Assembly: GCF_000981225.1 (NCBI RefSeq)
Contig: NZ_LAJC01000010.1
Span: 1 to 64,000, forward strand
Source: Allosalinactinospora lopnorensis
Lineage (GTDB): Bacteria; Actinomycetota; Actinomycetes; Streptosporangiales; Streptosporangiaceae
Direction: 5' to 3'
Length of the DNA: 64,000 bases
Part shown: positions 54,801 through 64,000 of the stretch, in pieces
How the letters are laid out: every line of letters starts with the position of its first letter
Numbering within the stretch: the stretch's first letter is position 1
Program-made: the position numbers and the translations under genes
Notes under the pieces: model-generated
Databases searched by the model: none
The model's input: only the letters and a program-made list of their open reading frames with translations
Told to the model about the DNA's origin: nothing

Positions 54801-57800
54801 ATGAGCCTCTCTGGACTTCTTGGCGTCGTCGCCGACGACCCGGCACTCAACCAAGCGATCGAGACCGCCCGCGACGGTCACGACCCCCACCTCGACCTTG
54901 TCGCGCCCCCGGCGCTGCGTCCGGTACTGGTCGCCGCCCTGGCCGCCGATGCGCCCGCGGGCGCCGGCCGTCCGGTCCTGGCCGTCACCGCGACGGAGCG
55001 TGAGGCATCCGACCTGGCCGAGGCCCTCGGGTCGCTGCTCCCGGGGAACTCCGTCGCGCACTTCCCCGCCTGGGAGACGTTGCCGCACGAGCGGCTGTCG
55101 CCACGCTCCGACACCGTGGGACAGCGGCTGGCGGTGCTGCGCCGGCTGGCCCACCCCGACCCGGACGACCCGCTGACAGCGCCGCTGCGCGTCATCGTGG
55201 CCCCGGTACGCAGCGTGTTGCAGCCCCTGGTCGCCGGGCTGGGCGACCTCAGGCCGGTCCGCATCCGGCCGGGCGACGAAATCGCGCTCGAAGAGGTCGT
55301 GGAGGCTCTGGTCGGCGCCGGCTACGCCCGGACCGACCTGGTGGAGAAGCGCGGCGACCTCGCAGTGCGCGGCGGCATCCTGGACGTCTTCCCTCCCACC
55401 GAGGAGCATCCGCTGCGCCTGGAGTTCTGGGGGGACCAGGTCGAGGAGATCCGGTACTTCCAGGTGGCTGATCAGCGTTCCATCCCCGAGCGCGGTGAGG
55501 GGCGCCCCGACACCGGCTCCGGCCTCTTCGCCCCGCCCTGCCGGGAGCTGCTGCTCACCCCAGCAGCGCGCGAGCGCGCGCGTGCGCTCACCGAGGAGCA
55601 CCCCTCGCTCGCCGACATCCTCGGCAAGCTCGCCGAGGGCGTCCCGGTCGAGGGCATGGAGCGTTCGCGCCGGTGCTCGCCGACAGCATGGAGTCCTTCC
55701 TCAGCTACCTCCCCCGGGACGCCTACATCGTCGGCTGCGATCCGGAACGTATCCGGACCCGCGCTGTCGAGCTCCAGGCGACCAGCCGGGAGTTCCTCGA
55801 CGCCTCCTGGATCAACGCGGCCTCCGGCGGTGAGGCCCCCATCGATCTGGGCGCGTCGGCCTACCGGTCCATCGCCGAGGTCCGTTCCGACGCCCGGGAG
55901 CACGGCCTGCCCTGGTGGACGATCACACCGTTCGGCGCCGGGCTTTCCGAGGACGCCGAGGAGGACAACTCCGTCAAGCTCGGCGCCGTCGCGGCCGACA
56001 CCTACCGCGGCGACACCGAGCGCGCGCTGACCGACATCAAGGCGTGGCTGCACGAGGAGTGGCGCGTTGTGCTGCTCACCCAGGGCCACGGCCCGGCCGA
56101 GCGGCTGGTCTCGATGCTGCGCGACGCCGGGCTCGGCGCTCAGCTGCGCGAAGGGCTCACCTCGCCGCCCGCCCCCGCCATCGCGACCGTCACCACCGGG
56201 ATGATCGACCACGGTTTCGTGTGGCGGTCGGTGCGCACCGCTGTCCTCACCGAGACCGACCTCGCCGGGCAGAAGACATCCACCCGCGACATGCGCCGGA
56301 TGCCCAGCCGGCGCCGCGGCACCATCGACCCGCTGCAGCTCAAGCCGGGCGACTACGTGGTGCACGAGCAGCACGGGGTCGGCCGCTACATCGAGATGGT
56401 GAGCCGCACCATCCAGGGCGCCACACGCGAGTACCTGGTCATCGAGTACGCGGCGAGCAAACGCGGCCAGCCCGGTGACCGCCTGTTCGTCCCCACCGAC
56501 CAGCTCGACGAGGTCACGCGCTATGTGGGGGGCGAGGCCCCCACCCTGTCCAAGATGGGCGGGGCCGAGTGGACGAAAACGAAGAGCCGGGCCCGCAAAG
56601 CCGTCCGGGAGATCGCCGGCGACCTGATCCGGCTGTATTCGGCCCGGCAGGCGTCGCCGGGGTACGCGTTCGGGTCGGACACCCCCTGGCAGCACGAGCT
56701 GGAGGACGCCTTCCCCTACATGGAGACGCCCGACCAGCTGGCGGCGATCGAAGAGGTCAAGCGCGACATGGGGCAGCCCACCCCGATGGACCGGTTGATC
56801 TGCGGAGACGTCGGCTACGGCAAGACCGAGGTGGCGGTGCGTGCCGCGTTCAAAGCGGTCCAGGACGGCAAGCAGGTCGCGGTGCTGGTCCCCACGACCC
56901 TGCTCGTGCAGCAGCACCTGTCCACGTTCTCCGAGCGCTACGCCTCGTTCCCGGTCACGGTCAAGCCGCTGTCCCGGTTCCAGACCGACAGCGAGGTGGA
57001 GCTGACCCGCGAGGGGCTGCGCACAGGCGAGATCGACATCGTGATCGGCACTCACCGACTGCTCTCCACCGAGACCAAGTTCAAGAACCTGGGGCTGGTG
57101 ATCATCGACGAGGAGCAGCGGTTCGGTGTCGAACACAAGGAGGCGCTGAAACGGCTGCGCACCCAGGTCGATGTGCTGGCGATGTCGGCGACCCCGATCC
57201 CGCGGACACTGGAGATGGGGCTCACCGGCATCCGCGAGATGACCACGATCCTCACACCGCCCGAGGAGCGCCACCCGGTGCTGACGTTCGTCGGGCCCTA
57301 CGACGAGAAGCAGATCACCGCCGCCATCCGGCGCGAACTGCTGCGCGAGGGCCAGGTGTTCTTCGTGCACAACCGGGTCGCCTCGATCGAGAAGGTCGCC
57401 GCGACGGTGAGCCGGCTCGTCCCCGAGGCGCGGGTCGCCTACGCGCACGGCAGATGAACGAGCACCAGCTCGAACGGGTCATGGTGGATTTCTGGGAGAA
57501 GAACTTCGACGTCCTGGTGTGCACCACGATCGTGGAGTCCGGTCTCGACGTGCCCAACGCCAACACGCTGATCGTGGACCGCGCCGACACCTATGGCCTG
57601 TCCCAACTGCACCAGCTGCGTGGCCGGGTCGGCCGGGGACGCGAACGAGCCTACGCCTACTTCCTCTACCCGCCCGAGAAACCGCTGACCGAGACCGCCC
57701 ATGAGCGGCTGGCCACGGTCGCCCAGCACACCGAGACCGGCGCGGGCATGTATGTGGCGATGAAGGACCTGGAGATCCGCGGCGCGGGCAACATCCTCGG

Positions 57801-58383
57801 CGCCGAGCAGTCCGGGAGCATCGCGGGGGTCGGATTCGACCTGTACGTGCGAATGGTCGGCGAGGCCGTCCGCGAGCTGAAGGGCGATCCGGAGGCCGCC
57901 GAAGACACCGAGACCAAGGTCGAGCTACCCATCGACGCCCACATCCCGCACGACTACGTCCCCGGTGAGCGGCTGCGGCTGCAGTCCTACAAGCGGATCG
58001 CGAGTGTCACGGGCGACGAGGACATCGCGGCGGCGTACGAGGAGCTGAACGACCGGTACGGTCCGCCGCCGCAGCCGGTGGACAACCTGCTCGCGGTGGC
58101 CCGGTTCCGGGTGCTGGCCAAGGCCGCAGGGCTGACCGATGTCGTGCTCCAGGGCAGCCAGATCCGCTTCTCTCCGGTGGAACTGCGCGAGTCCCAGCAG
58201 TTGCGGCTGCGGCGGCTCTATCCCAAGGCGGTCTACAAGGAGCCGGCCAAAACCCTGCTGGTTCCGGTCCCCAAGGCCGGAGGGCTGGGCGGTAAGCCAC
58301 TGCGCGACCTGGAACTGCTGAAGTGGTGCACCGATCTCGTCGAGGCGCTGTTCGAGCCGAGGAAGCCAGCGGCGGAAGGCTGA
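54801..58383 (+). pseudogene. mfd: Transcription-repair coupling factor Mfd, two frameshifts
   Basis: This is the ATP-driven DNA translocase that removes stalled RNA polymerase and recruits UvrA. Three frames together give the full family order. Frame one has the UvrB-like region (FPAWETLPHERLSPRSDTVGQRL, RGGILDVFPP). Frame two has the CarD-like RNA-polymerase-interacting domain (GDYVVHEQHGVGRYI) and helicase core with Walker A CGDVGYGKTEVA, DEEQRFGVEH and SATPIPRT. Frame three has the second RecA lobe (TTIVESGLDVPNANTLIVDRAD, RGRVGRG) and the TRCF C domain. Missing bases are at about 55662 (GAGCG for GAGGCG) and 57453 (GGCAG for GGCCAG). With both restored the protein is about 1194 residues, the normal length. 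Confidence 0.88.
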
Positions 58384-58977
58384 CACCCTCCTCGGGGACC
58401 TGTCCCGTACTCGGTGCACGGACCGCTCGTGCCGGAGAGCGTCAGGGAACGCAGCGGCGTGGCCGCTTTACGGGGCTGCGGAAAATACCCGTTGCGCTCA
58501 GCCTTTGACACCCCCAGAACCACTACCCTTGGTTATCTAAGTTTTATGCCCAGTGGTAGTCGCGGAAAGGATCGTGGCCCGTGGACACCGCCTCCGGACC
58601 GATGCTCAGCGACTGCACGGACGCGCTGCGCCGCCGGGTGGCCGGGCCGCTGCCAGCGCTGCCGCTGTGAGCGCGGCGGAGGCGTCGCCGGTCCTGGGGT
58701 GGGGAACGACTCGGGACATGCTGGGCATTCCTTCCTCCGTCGCCGCCCGCTCGGCGGGGAACCGTTCCGGACACGGCGGTCGGACGGCGTGCAACAGCGG
58801 GCGGTTCGGGCTGGTGCGCACCGCCCGCGGCCGCGGCGGTTCCCGTGCTCTTCCGCCGCTCCTCCGGTGCGTGTTCCGCCACGTCGTGCTCACGGCGCCG
58901 TTGGCCGCCGCACCGCTCCGGCGGCCTTCCGCCGAAGGGGGCGCGGCCTCGGCGAGGGAGGTTGGGGGTGTCAGACG
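58384..58977 (+). other. Intergenic region between mfd and the kinase-like gene
   Basis: This 594-bp gap is partly less GC-rich (58500-58560). TTGACA at 58505-58510 resembles a -35, but no -10 lies at the right spacing. Several frames are open but lack ribosome binding sites and give low-complexity Arg/Ala/Gly translations, so I call no gene. Confidence 0.35.
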
Positions 58978-60222
58978 GTGAACGGCGAAACCACCTACCT
59001 GACCGACCTCGCCGAGGTGCTCTGGCCATGCGGCGGGCTCATGGGGCGGGGCGGCGACAGCGGCCTTCCCCGGAACGCCGCTGTCGTCCCCGGACTCCGC
59101 GGCAGCAGGGTGCGCGAGTACCTCCCGGTTCCCTCGGCGCACAATCCGCGGGTGATCCTCCCGGTCGCCAACCGCTACGCGGCGGTACGCGGGATCTCGG
59201 CGTTCGCCCCTCGTCACTCCTTCCGGGAGCGGCTCCGAACGACCGTACTGACCACGGCGTTCGCCAGCGGCCTGGCCCCATTGCTGCTGCGCGACCGGCT
59301 GCACGTGGGGGCGGGCCGCACCATCGAACACGCCCTGTCGGCAGCGCTGGACCGGGAAGTGGTGATCGCCATCCACATCGGCCCGCCGCGCGCCAACCGG
59401 AAACCCGTCCTGCTCCTGCTGACTCCCGCCGGCCGCACAGTGGGCTACGCCAAGATCGGCGTCAACGAGCTGACCTCGCGACTGGTACGGGCGGAGACGC
59501 AGGCGCTGCAGCGTCTCGCCGAAGTGCGGCTGCGCGGCGTCACCACCCCTCGGCTGCTCCACGCCGGGGACTGGAACGGCCATCCCCTTCTCGTGCAGGA
59601 GGCGCTTCCCGTCGGCGACCAGACCGACAGGCCCACACGCCGGCAACTCCTGCGCTGCGTCCTGGAGATCTGCAACCTGGAGACGGTCCGCGAGCGCCGA
59701 CTGTCCCACAGCCCGTACCGCCGGACCCTGATCAACCGGATCAGCGCGCTGGGCGGGCGCCCGGAAGCCCCGGCCCTGTGCGCCGCGCTCGAACGGCTCC
59801 CCGATGTCCGGGTACCGTTCGGCGCCTGGCACGGCGACCTGACCCGGTGGAACATCGCGAGCACGGCGCGCCGCGCCTTCGTGTGGGACTGGGAGCGGCT
59901 GGCACTTGAGGTACCGATCGGTTTCGACGCGCTCCATTACGAACTGAACGAATGCGTCCAGACCGGGGTGCACCCCGGCGTGCACCGGTGGTTGGAGAGT
60001 GGCGCCCGCCTGCTGCGCGACCCGCTTGTCACCGGTGCCGGCCTGCGGCCCGACGCGGTCTCGACGGTCATGGCCCTTTACCTCATCGATCTGGCGACCC
60101 GCTACCTGCACGATCGGCAGGCGGATGCCAGCGGGCAGCTGGCCGCGGTCGACGACTGGCTGCTTCCGGCCCTCGCGGGGCTGGAGGAACGCGCGGCGCA
60201 CGAAGCGCCGCGCACCTGCTGA
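58978..60222 (+). CDS. Aminoglycoside-phosphotransferase-like kinase fold protein
   Basis: This 414-residue cytosolic protein has the C-terminal part of a protein-kinase-like fold: AWHGDLTRWNIAS (HGDxxxxN catalytic loop, about residue 284) and VWDWERLALEVPIGFDALHY (DxE, metal binding). Upstream YAKIGVNELTSRLVRAETQALQRLA provides the nucleotide lobe Lys and Glu. The first 120 residues are less conserved. The GTG at 58978 follows GGGGGTG. It precedes two glycosyltransferase genes, so a role in phosphorylating a sugar, glycan precursor or regulatory partner of polysaccharide synthesis is plausible but unproven. Confidence 0.75.
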   Translation: MNGETTYLTDLAEVLWPCGGLMGRGGDSGLPRNAAVVPGLRGSRVREYLPVPSAHNPRVILPVANRYAAVRGISAFAPRHSFRERLRTTVLTTAFASGLAPLLLRDRLHVGAGRTIEHALSAALDREVVIAIHIGPPRANRKPVLLLLTPAGRTVGYAKIGVNELTSRLVRAETQALQRLAEVRLRGVTTPRLLHAGDWNGHPLLVQEALPVGDQTDRPTRRQLLRCVLEICNLETVRERRLSHSPYRRTLINRISALGGRPEAPALCAALERLPDVRVPFGAWHGDLTRWNIASTARRAFVWDWERLALEVPIGFDALHYELNECVQTGVHPGVHRWLESGARLLRDPLVTGAGLRPDAVSTVMALYLIDLATRYLHDRQADASGQLAAVDDWLLPALAGLEERAAHEAPRTC

Positions 60223-60345
60223 CCGATCGGGCGCCCGCGCGTACTCCTCCGGCCGGACCCGCGGTCCGGCCGTTTCACCGCAACCTCTTCGCGACATAAC
60301 AAGAGGTGACGGTAAAATAACCTTCGGTTATGCAATCATGGCTCC

Positions 60346-60804
60346 ATGTCTGCACCGCCGATCCTCCTCGTCGCCTCCGATGGCGGCCACCTGGCGCAGT
60401 TGTGGTCGCTGCGCCCCTGGTGGAAGCGGCGGAATCGCGCCTGGATCAGCTTCCCGACACCTGACGCCGCGGAGCTCCTCAAGGACGAAGAGGTGTGCTG
60501 GGCGCACCATCCGACCACCCGCCATGTCCGCAACCTGCTGCGCAACACGGTGCTGGCGGTACGGGTCCTCGCCCGCTGCCGCCCCGCCGTGGTCATCTCC
60601 ACCGGGGCGGGTGTCGCCCTGCCGTTCTTCATCGTGGCCTGGCTGATGCGCGTGCCCACCGTCTACATCGAGGTCTACGACCGCATCGACACCCCGACCC
60701 TGACCGCTCGGCTGTGCCGGCCCTTCACCCGGCTGTTCCTCGCCCAATGGGAGGAGCAGCGGGAGTTCATGCCGGCGGCCATCACCGTAGGACCACTGCT
60801 TTGA
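60346..60804 (+). CDS. Alg14-like glycosyltransferase membrane subunit (PssD/EpsE type)
   Basis: This 152-residue protein is similar to the Alg14 half of a split GT-B glycosyltransferase. It has the opening ILLVASDGGHLAQLWSLRPW, WISFPTPDAAELL, VVISTGAGVALPFFIVAWLMRVPTVYIE with a membrane-associated hydrophobic helix, and the conserved acidic IEVYDRID. Alg14 anchors the donor-binding partner at the membrane. Here the partner is the Alg13-like N-terminal domain of the next gene, whose TTG start overlaps this stop (TTGA). Confidence 0.88.
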   Translation: MSAPPILLVASDGGHLAQLWSLRPWWKRRNRAWISFPTPDAAELLKDEEVCWAHHPTTRHVRNLLRNTVLAVRVLARCRPAVVISTGAGVALPFFIVAWLMRVPTVYIEVYDRIDTPTLTARLCRPFTRLFLAQWEEQREFMPAAITVGPLL

Positions 60805-62309
60805 CAGATGTTGAGAGTCCCAAGACCCGCCGGAGCGCTGCCGAGGAACGCCCATTCGTCCTGGTCACGATCGGCACCAACGACCACCCGTTCACCCGGC
60901 TGATCGACTGGATCGACGCCTATGCCGCGGAGCATCCGGAGGTCCGCTTCCTGGTGCAGCACGGGTACAGCCGAGCGCCGTCCGCGGTCCGTGGGGAGGA
61001 CTTCATCGAGCAGAACCGGCTGCGTTCCCTCATGCGCCAGGCCGCGGCGGTGGTGACGCACGGCGGTCCGGCGACCATCGCCGAAACACGCCAGACCGGA
61101 CATCTGCCGATCGCCGTCGCGCGCGACGCCGAACTCGGCGAGCACACCGAGAACCACCAGCCGCGCTTCGTGGCGCGACTGGACTCCTCCGGCATGGTCT
61201 ATTCGTGTGCCAGCTTCCAGCAGCTCACGGCCACGCTCGACAAGGCGCTCGCCCAGCCCGGCGACTTCCGTCTCGCCGGGGACCCCGACGAGACGACGGC
61301 GGCTGTCGCCCGCCACGCGGGCGACCTCATCGACCTCCTCGCCCCGACCGCTTCCGAAGAGCGTCCGCTTCCCGGTCCCGTGCGTCTGCCGGCGGACGAC
61401 GACTGGCCCGAGGTGACCGTCATCGTCGCCACCCGGGACCGGCCCGGTCTGCTCCGGCGCACCCTTCGTTCCATCGTGGACCAGGACTACCCGGGCAGGA
61501 TCATCACCCTGCTCGTCTACGACAACGACGACCCCGACCACACCCTCGCCGACGACTCCGAGGAGCGCCCCGTGCGGATCCTCGGCAACACTCTGACACC
61601 GGGACTGGCCGGGGCCCGCAACACCGGTGTGCTCGCCTCGTGGACCGAACTGGTGGCCTTCTGCGACGACGATGACAGTTGGCTCCCGCACAAGCTCCGC
61701 AGCCAGGTCGACGTGATGCGCGCCGAGCCGGACACGGAGGTGGTCTGCTGCGGCGTCCGGGTCATCTACGACCGAAGCGAAGCCGAGCGTGTCCTGTACC
61801 GCACCAGCGTCACCTTCGCCGACCTTCTCAGCTCCCGGGTGGCGGATCTGCACCCCTCGACGTTCCTCATCCGGCGCGACGCCATGGTGCACGGCTGCGG
61901 CCCGGTGAGCGAGGACATTCCGGGCAGCTACGGCGAGAACTACGAGCTGCTGCTGCGCCTGGCCCGGCGCGCCCCCATCCGGAACATCCCCGAAGCCGGG
62001 GTGCGCGTATTGTGGCACCACAGGTCGCACTCCGGCGGCCGGTGGCAGACGATCTCCACCGCACTGCGGTGGCTGCTCTCCCAGTACCCGGAGTTCCGGC
62101 TGGTGCCACGCGGTCTCGCGCGGATCTCCGGGAAGATCGCCTTCGCCGAGGCCGCGTCGGGGCGGCGCGGAGCGGCCCTGGAATGGGCGCTGGCGGCGCT
62201 GCGGGCCCGCCCTACCGAGGCCCGCGCCTACCTCGCGCTGGCCGTTGTCTGCGGGCTGTCCGCGGACCGGATCGTACGCGCACTCCACAAACGGGGCCGG
62301 GGAATCTGA
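60801..62309 (+). CDS. Alg13-like domain fused to GT2 glycosyltransferase
   Basis: This is a 502-residue fusion. Residues about 18-185 match the Alg13/PssE UDP-sugar-binding half (FVLVTIGTNDHPFTRLIDWID, VRFLVQHGYS, VVTHGGPATIAETRQTGHLPIAVAR). Residues about 205-420 are a GT-A family 2 transferase (VTVIVATRDRPGLLRRTLRSI, LVYDNDDPD, LAGARNTGVLAS, AFCDDDDSW). The tail (about 425-502) is amphipathic. With the Alg14-like protein it should add two successive sugars to a lipid carrier. The TTG start overlaps the previous stop, so translation is coupled. Confidence 0.87.
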   Translation: MTDVESPKTRRSAAEERPFVLVTIGTNDHPFTRLIDWIDAYAAEHPEVRFLVQHGYSRAPSAVRGEDFIEQNRLRSLMRQAAAVVTHGGPATIAETRQTGHLPIAVARDAELGEHTENHQPRFVARLDSSGMVYSCASFQQLTATLDKALAQPGDFRLAGDPDETTAAVARHAGDLIDLLAPTASEERPLPGPVRLPADDDWPEVTVIVATRDRPGLLRRTLRSIVDQDYPGRIITLLVYDNDDPDHTLADDSEERPVRILGNTLTPGLAGARNTGVLASWTELVAFCDDDDSWLPHKLRSQVDVMRAEPDTEVVCCGVRVIYDRSEAERVLYRTSVTFADLLSSRVADLHPSTFLIRRDAMVHGCGPVSEDIPGSYGENYELLLRLARRAPIRNIPEAGVRVLWHHRSHSGGRWQTISTALRWLLSQYPEFRLVPRGLARISGKIAFAEAASGRRGAALEWALAALRARPTEARAYLALAVVCGLSADRIVRALHKRGRGI

Positions 62310-62405
62310 CAGCCCGGACGGAAGTCAGGCTGCCGACCCCGCGGACAAAGGCCGGAGCGGGCCCGACCGGCCGGCGGGCGGCTCACCCGGCGGCGCCGGG
62401 ACCGC

Positions 62406-63674
62406 TCATTCCGCTCCGAGGATCATCCCCGCGCCGACCGTCTGGTTCGTGCCCTCGTCGATCAGGATGAAGCCGCCGGTCAGCCGGTTCTTCTTGTACT
62501 CGTCGGCGAACAGCGGCTGGGCCGACCGCAGCGTGACCCGGCCGATCTCGTTCAGCTCCAGGTGCTCCGCCTCCTCATCGCGGTGCAGCGTGTTGACGTC
62601 CAGCCGGTAGAGGAGGTCGCGCACCATGACCTTCGCGGTGCGTGTGGTGTGCTTGACGAGCAGCTTGGAGCGCGGTGTCAGCTTCCTGCTCTCCGCCATC
62701 CAGCACACCATCGCGTCGATGTTCTGCGCGGTGCTCGGTTTGTTGTTCGGCCGGCAGAGCATGTCGCCCCGGGAGATGTCGATGTCGTCCTCGAGCAGCA
62801 GGGTGACCGACATCGGCGGGAAAGCCTCGCTCACCTCGCCGTCAGCGGTGACGATCGTGGAAATGCGGCTGTTCAGCCCGGACGGCAGGTGCGTGATCTC
62901 GTCGCCGGGCTTGAGGACACCGCCCGTCACCTGGCCGGCGTAGCCCCGGAAGTCGTGCAGCTCGGGGTCGGCCGACTTCTGCGGCCGGATCACGTACTGC
63001 ACCGGGAAACGCACGTCGATGAGGTTGCGGTCGGAGGCGATGTGCACGTTCTCCAGGTGGTGCAGCAGCGACGGGCCCTCGTACCAGGGCATGTTCATCG
63101 AACGGTCGACGACGTTGTCGCCGTGCAGCGCCGAGATCGGGACGAACGTCAGGTCCCCCACGTCCAGCTTCGCGGCGAAGTCCGAGAACTCCTGCTTGAT
63201 CTCCTCGAACCGCTCCTCGGAGTAGTCGACGAGGTCCATCTTGTTGACGGCCATCACCAGGTGCCGCACCTGCAGCAGTGTGGTCAGGAACGCGTGCCGG
63301 CGGCTCTGCTCCTGCAGCCCCTTACGCGCGTCGACCAGGATGATCGCCAGGTCGGACGTCGAGGCGCCCGTCACCATGTTGCGCGTGTACTGCACGTGGC
63401 CGGGGGTGTCGGCGATGATGAACGTCCGGCGCGGCGTGGCGAAGTAGCGGTAGGCCACGTCGATGGTGATGCCCTGCTCGCGCTCGGCGCGCAGCCCGTC
63501 GGTGAGCAGTGCCAGGTTCGTCTGCTCCTCGCCGCGGTCCTGACTGGTGCGCTCCACGGCGTCGAGCTGGTCTTCGAAGATGGACTTGGAGTCGTAGAGG
63601 AGCCGACCTATCAGGGTGCTCTTTCCGTCGTCGACGGAGCCGGCCGTGGCGAGCCGCAGGATGTCAGTACTCAT
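62406..63674 (-). CDS. cysN: Sulfate adenylyltransferase GTPase subunit CysN
   Basis: This is the GTP-hydrolysing subunit of ATP sulfurylase; with CysD it makes APS from sulfate. The 422-residue protein is an EF-Tu-like GTPase with G1 GSVDDGKST, G3 DTPGH and G4 NKMD, plus the switch region REQGITIDVAYRYF. Beta-barrel domains follow (DFRGYAGQVTGGVLKPGDEI). It has no C-terminal APS kinase fusion, consistent with a separate APS kinase encoded at 52901. The ATG at 63674 gives the usual STDILRLATAGSVDDGK start, though the ribosome binding site is weak. cysD is upstream by about 53 bp. Confidence 0.95.
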   Translation of the reverse strand: MSTDILRLATAGSVDDGKSTLIGRLLYDSKSIFEDQLDAVERTSQDRGEEQTNLALLTDGLRAEREQGITIDVAYRYFATPRRTFIIADTPGHVQYTRNMVTGASTSDLAIILVDARKGLQEQSRRHAFLTTLLQVRHLVMAVNKMDLVDYSEERFEEIKQEFSDFAAKLDVGDLTFVPISALHGDNVVDRSMNMPWYEGPSLLHHLENVHIASDRNLIDVRFPVQYVIRPQKSADPELHDFRGYAGQVTGGVLKPGDEITHLPSGLNSRISTIVTADGEVSEAFPPMSVTLLLEDDIDISRGDMLCRPNNKPSTAQNIDAMVCWMAESRKLTPRSKLLVKHTTRTAKVMVRDLLYRLDVNTLHRDEEAEHLELNEIGRVTLRSAQPLFADEYKKNRLTGGFILIDEGTNQTVGAGMILGAE

Positions 63675-63727
63675 GTGCAGGTGGTCCAAAGGGTCTGAGG
63701 GCGGACGGGGGTGGCCGGAGGCGGCGG

Positions 63728-64000
63728 TCAGAAGTACCCTTCGCGCTTGCGGTCCTCCATGGCCGCTTCACTGGAGCGGTCGTCGGCGCGGGTCTGGCCG
63801 CGCTCGGTGATGCGGGTGGCCGCGATCTCGGCGATGATGTCGCCGATCTCGGTGGCGGTGGAGCGAACCGCCCCCGTGCAGGTCATGTCGCCGACCGTGC
63901 GGTAGCGGACCGTCGTCTCGAAGACCGCCTCGTCCTCACCCCGGGAGATGTAGGGGGTGTCGGCGAGCAGGATGCCGTCGCGCTCGAACACCTGGCGCGA
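63728..64000 (-). CDS. cysD: Sulfate adenylyltransferase subunit CysD, C-terminal part
   Basis: Only the last about 90 residues are inside the window; the gene continues beyond position 64000. They read RQVFERDGILLADTPYIS, then VRYRTVGDMTCTGAV and TERGQTRADDRSSEAAMEDRKREGYF, the conserved CysD end with the Arg-rich terminus. CysD is the PP-loop catalytic subunit that works with CysN, encoded immediately downstream. Confidence 0.93.
   Translation of the reverse strand, partial: SRQVFERDGILLADTPYISRGEDEAVFETTVRYRTVGDMTCTGAVRSTATEIGDIIAEIAATRITERGQTRADDRSSEAAMEDRKREGYF

Noticed and set aside
55640-57460. Programmed frameshifting in mfd
   Set aside because: No slippery heptamer or downstream structure is seen. 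The same single-base loss occurs in unrelated genes, so sequencing error or mutation is simpler.
58414-58977. N-terminal extension of the kinase-like protein
   Set aside because: The frame is open but the translation is low-complexity Arg/Ala/Gly without family features, and a GTG with an upstream G-rich site lies at 58978.

Overview
The window is a very GC-rich chromosomal segment from an actinomycete. Codons end almost always in G or C, and GTG and TTG starts are common. Several genes are typical of Actinomycetota: a mycothiol S-conjugate amidase, DUF1707, DUF4307, DUF501 and DUF397 proteins, and an XRE/DUF397 pair. The backbone gene set (fumC, phoH2, Z-prenyl synthase, DUF255, mca, DUF4307, greA, metB, cbs, SGNH hydrolase, thiolase, then ppx, DUF501, ftsB-like, eno, mazG, mfd) matches, as I recall it, the Mycobacterium tuberculosis Rv1020-Rv1098 neighbourhood. 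It is therefore conserved chromosomal core. A Nocardiopsaceae/Streptosporangiales-type host is plausible but unproven.

Layout. 0-9 kb: DUF1707 protein, secreted LPMO, fumarase, a Ser/Thr kinase, a secreted transglycosylase-like protein, an SGNH hydrolase and a Tat-exported PhoD. 9-19 kb: PhoH2, a Z-prenyl diphosphate synthase, an ECF sigma factor divergent from a second Ser/Thr kinase, a lipoprotein, a DUF255 thioredoxin-like protein, mca, DUF4307 and greA. 19-33 kb: an accessory block between greA and metB. It holds an RDD membrane-protein gene broken by a tnpB-only IS605-type element, a FIST protein, a MoxR ATPase/VWA pair, an unrecognised membrane protein, an XRE/DUF397 pair and a large NACHT ATPase with a hexanucleotide repeat. 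Two copies of a small membrane-protein gene, each behind the same conserved leader, bracket the second half of this block.

33-45 kb: sulfur amino acid genes (acyltransferase-metB, cbs), SGNH hydrolase, thiolase, DUF4287, a Bax-inhibitor-like protein and a proline catabolism locus (proline dehydrogenase, P5C dehydrogenase, divergent PucR-type regulator). 45-54.5 kb: an atypical tRNA, type II NADH dehydrogenase behind two Rex-like operators, the ppx-DUF501-ftsB-eno run, a TSUP permease, mazG and a two-domain sulfurylase-like/APS kinase protein. 54.8-64 kb: mfd, a kinase-like protein with an Alg14-like plus Alg13-GT2 glycosyltransferase pair, and cysN-cysD running off the right edge.

A caution applies to the whole sequence. 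Single-base losses in short G/C runs break the frames of proline dehydrogenase, P5C dehydrogenase, mazG, mfd (twice) and probably the membrane protein at 26.5 kb. The uniform pattern suggests base-calling deletions more than real gene decay. Frames and small ORFs should be read with that in mind.
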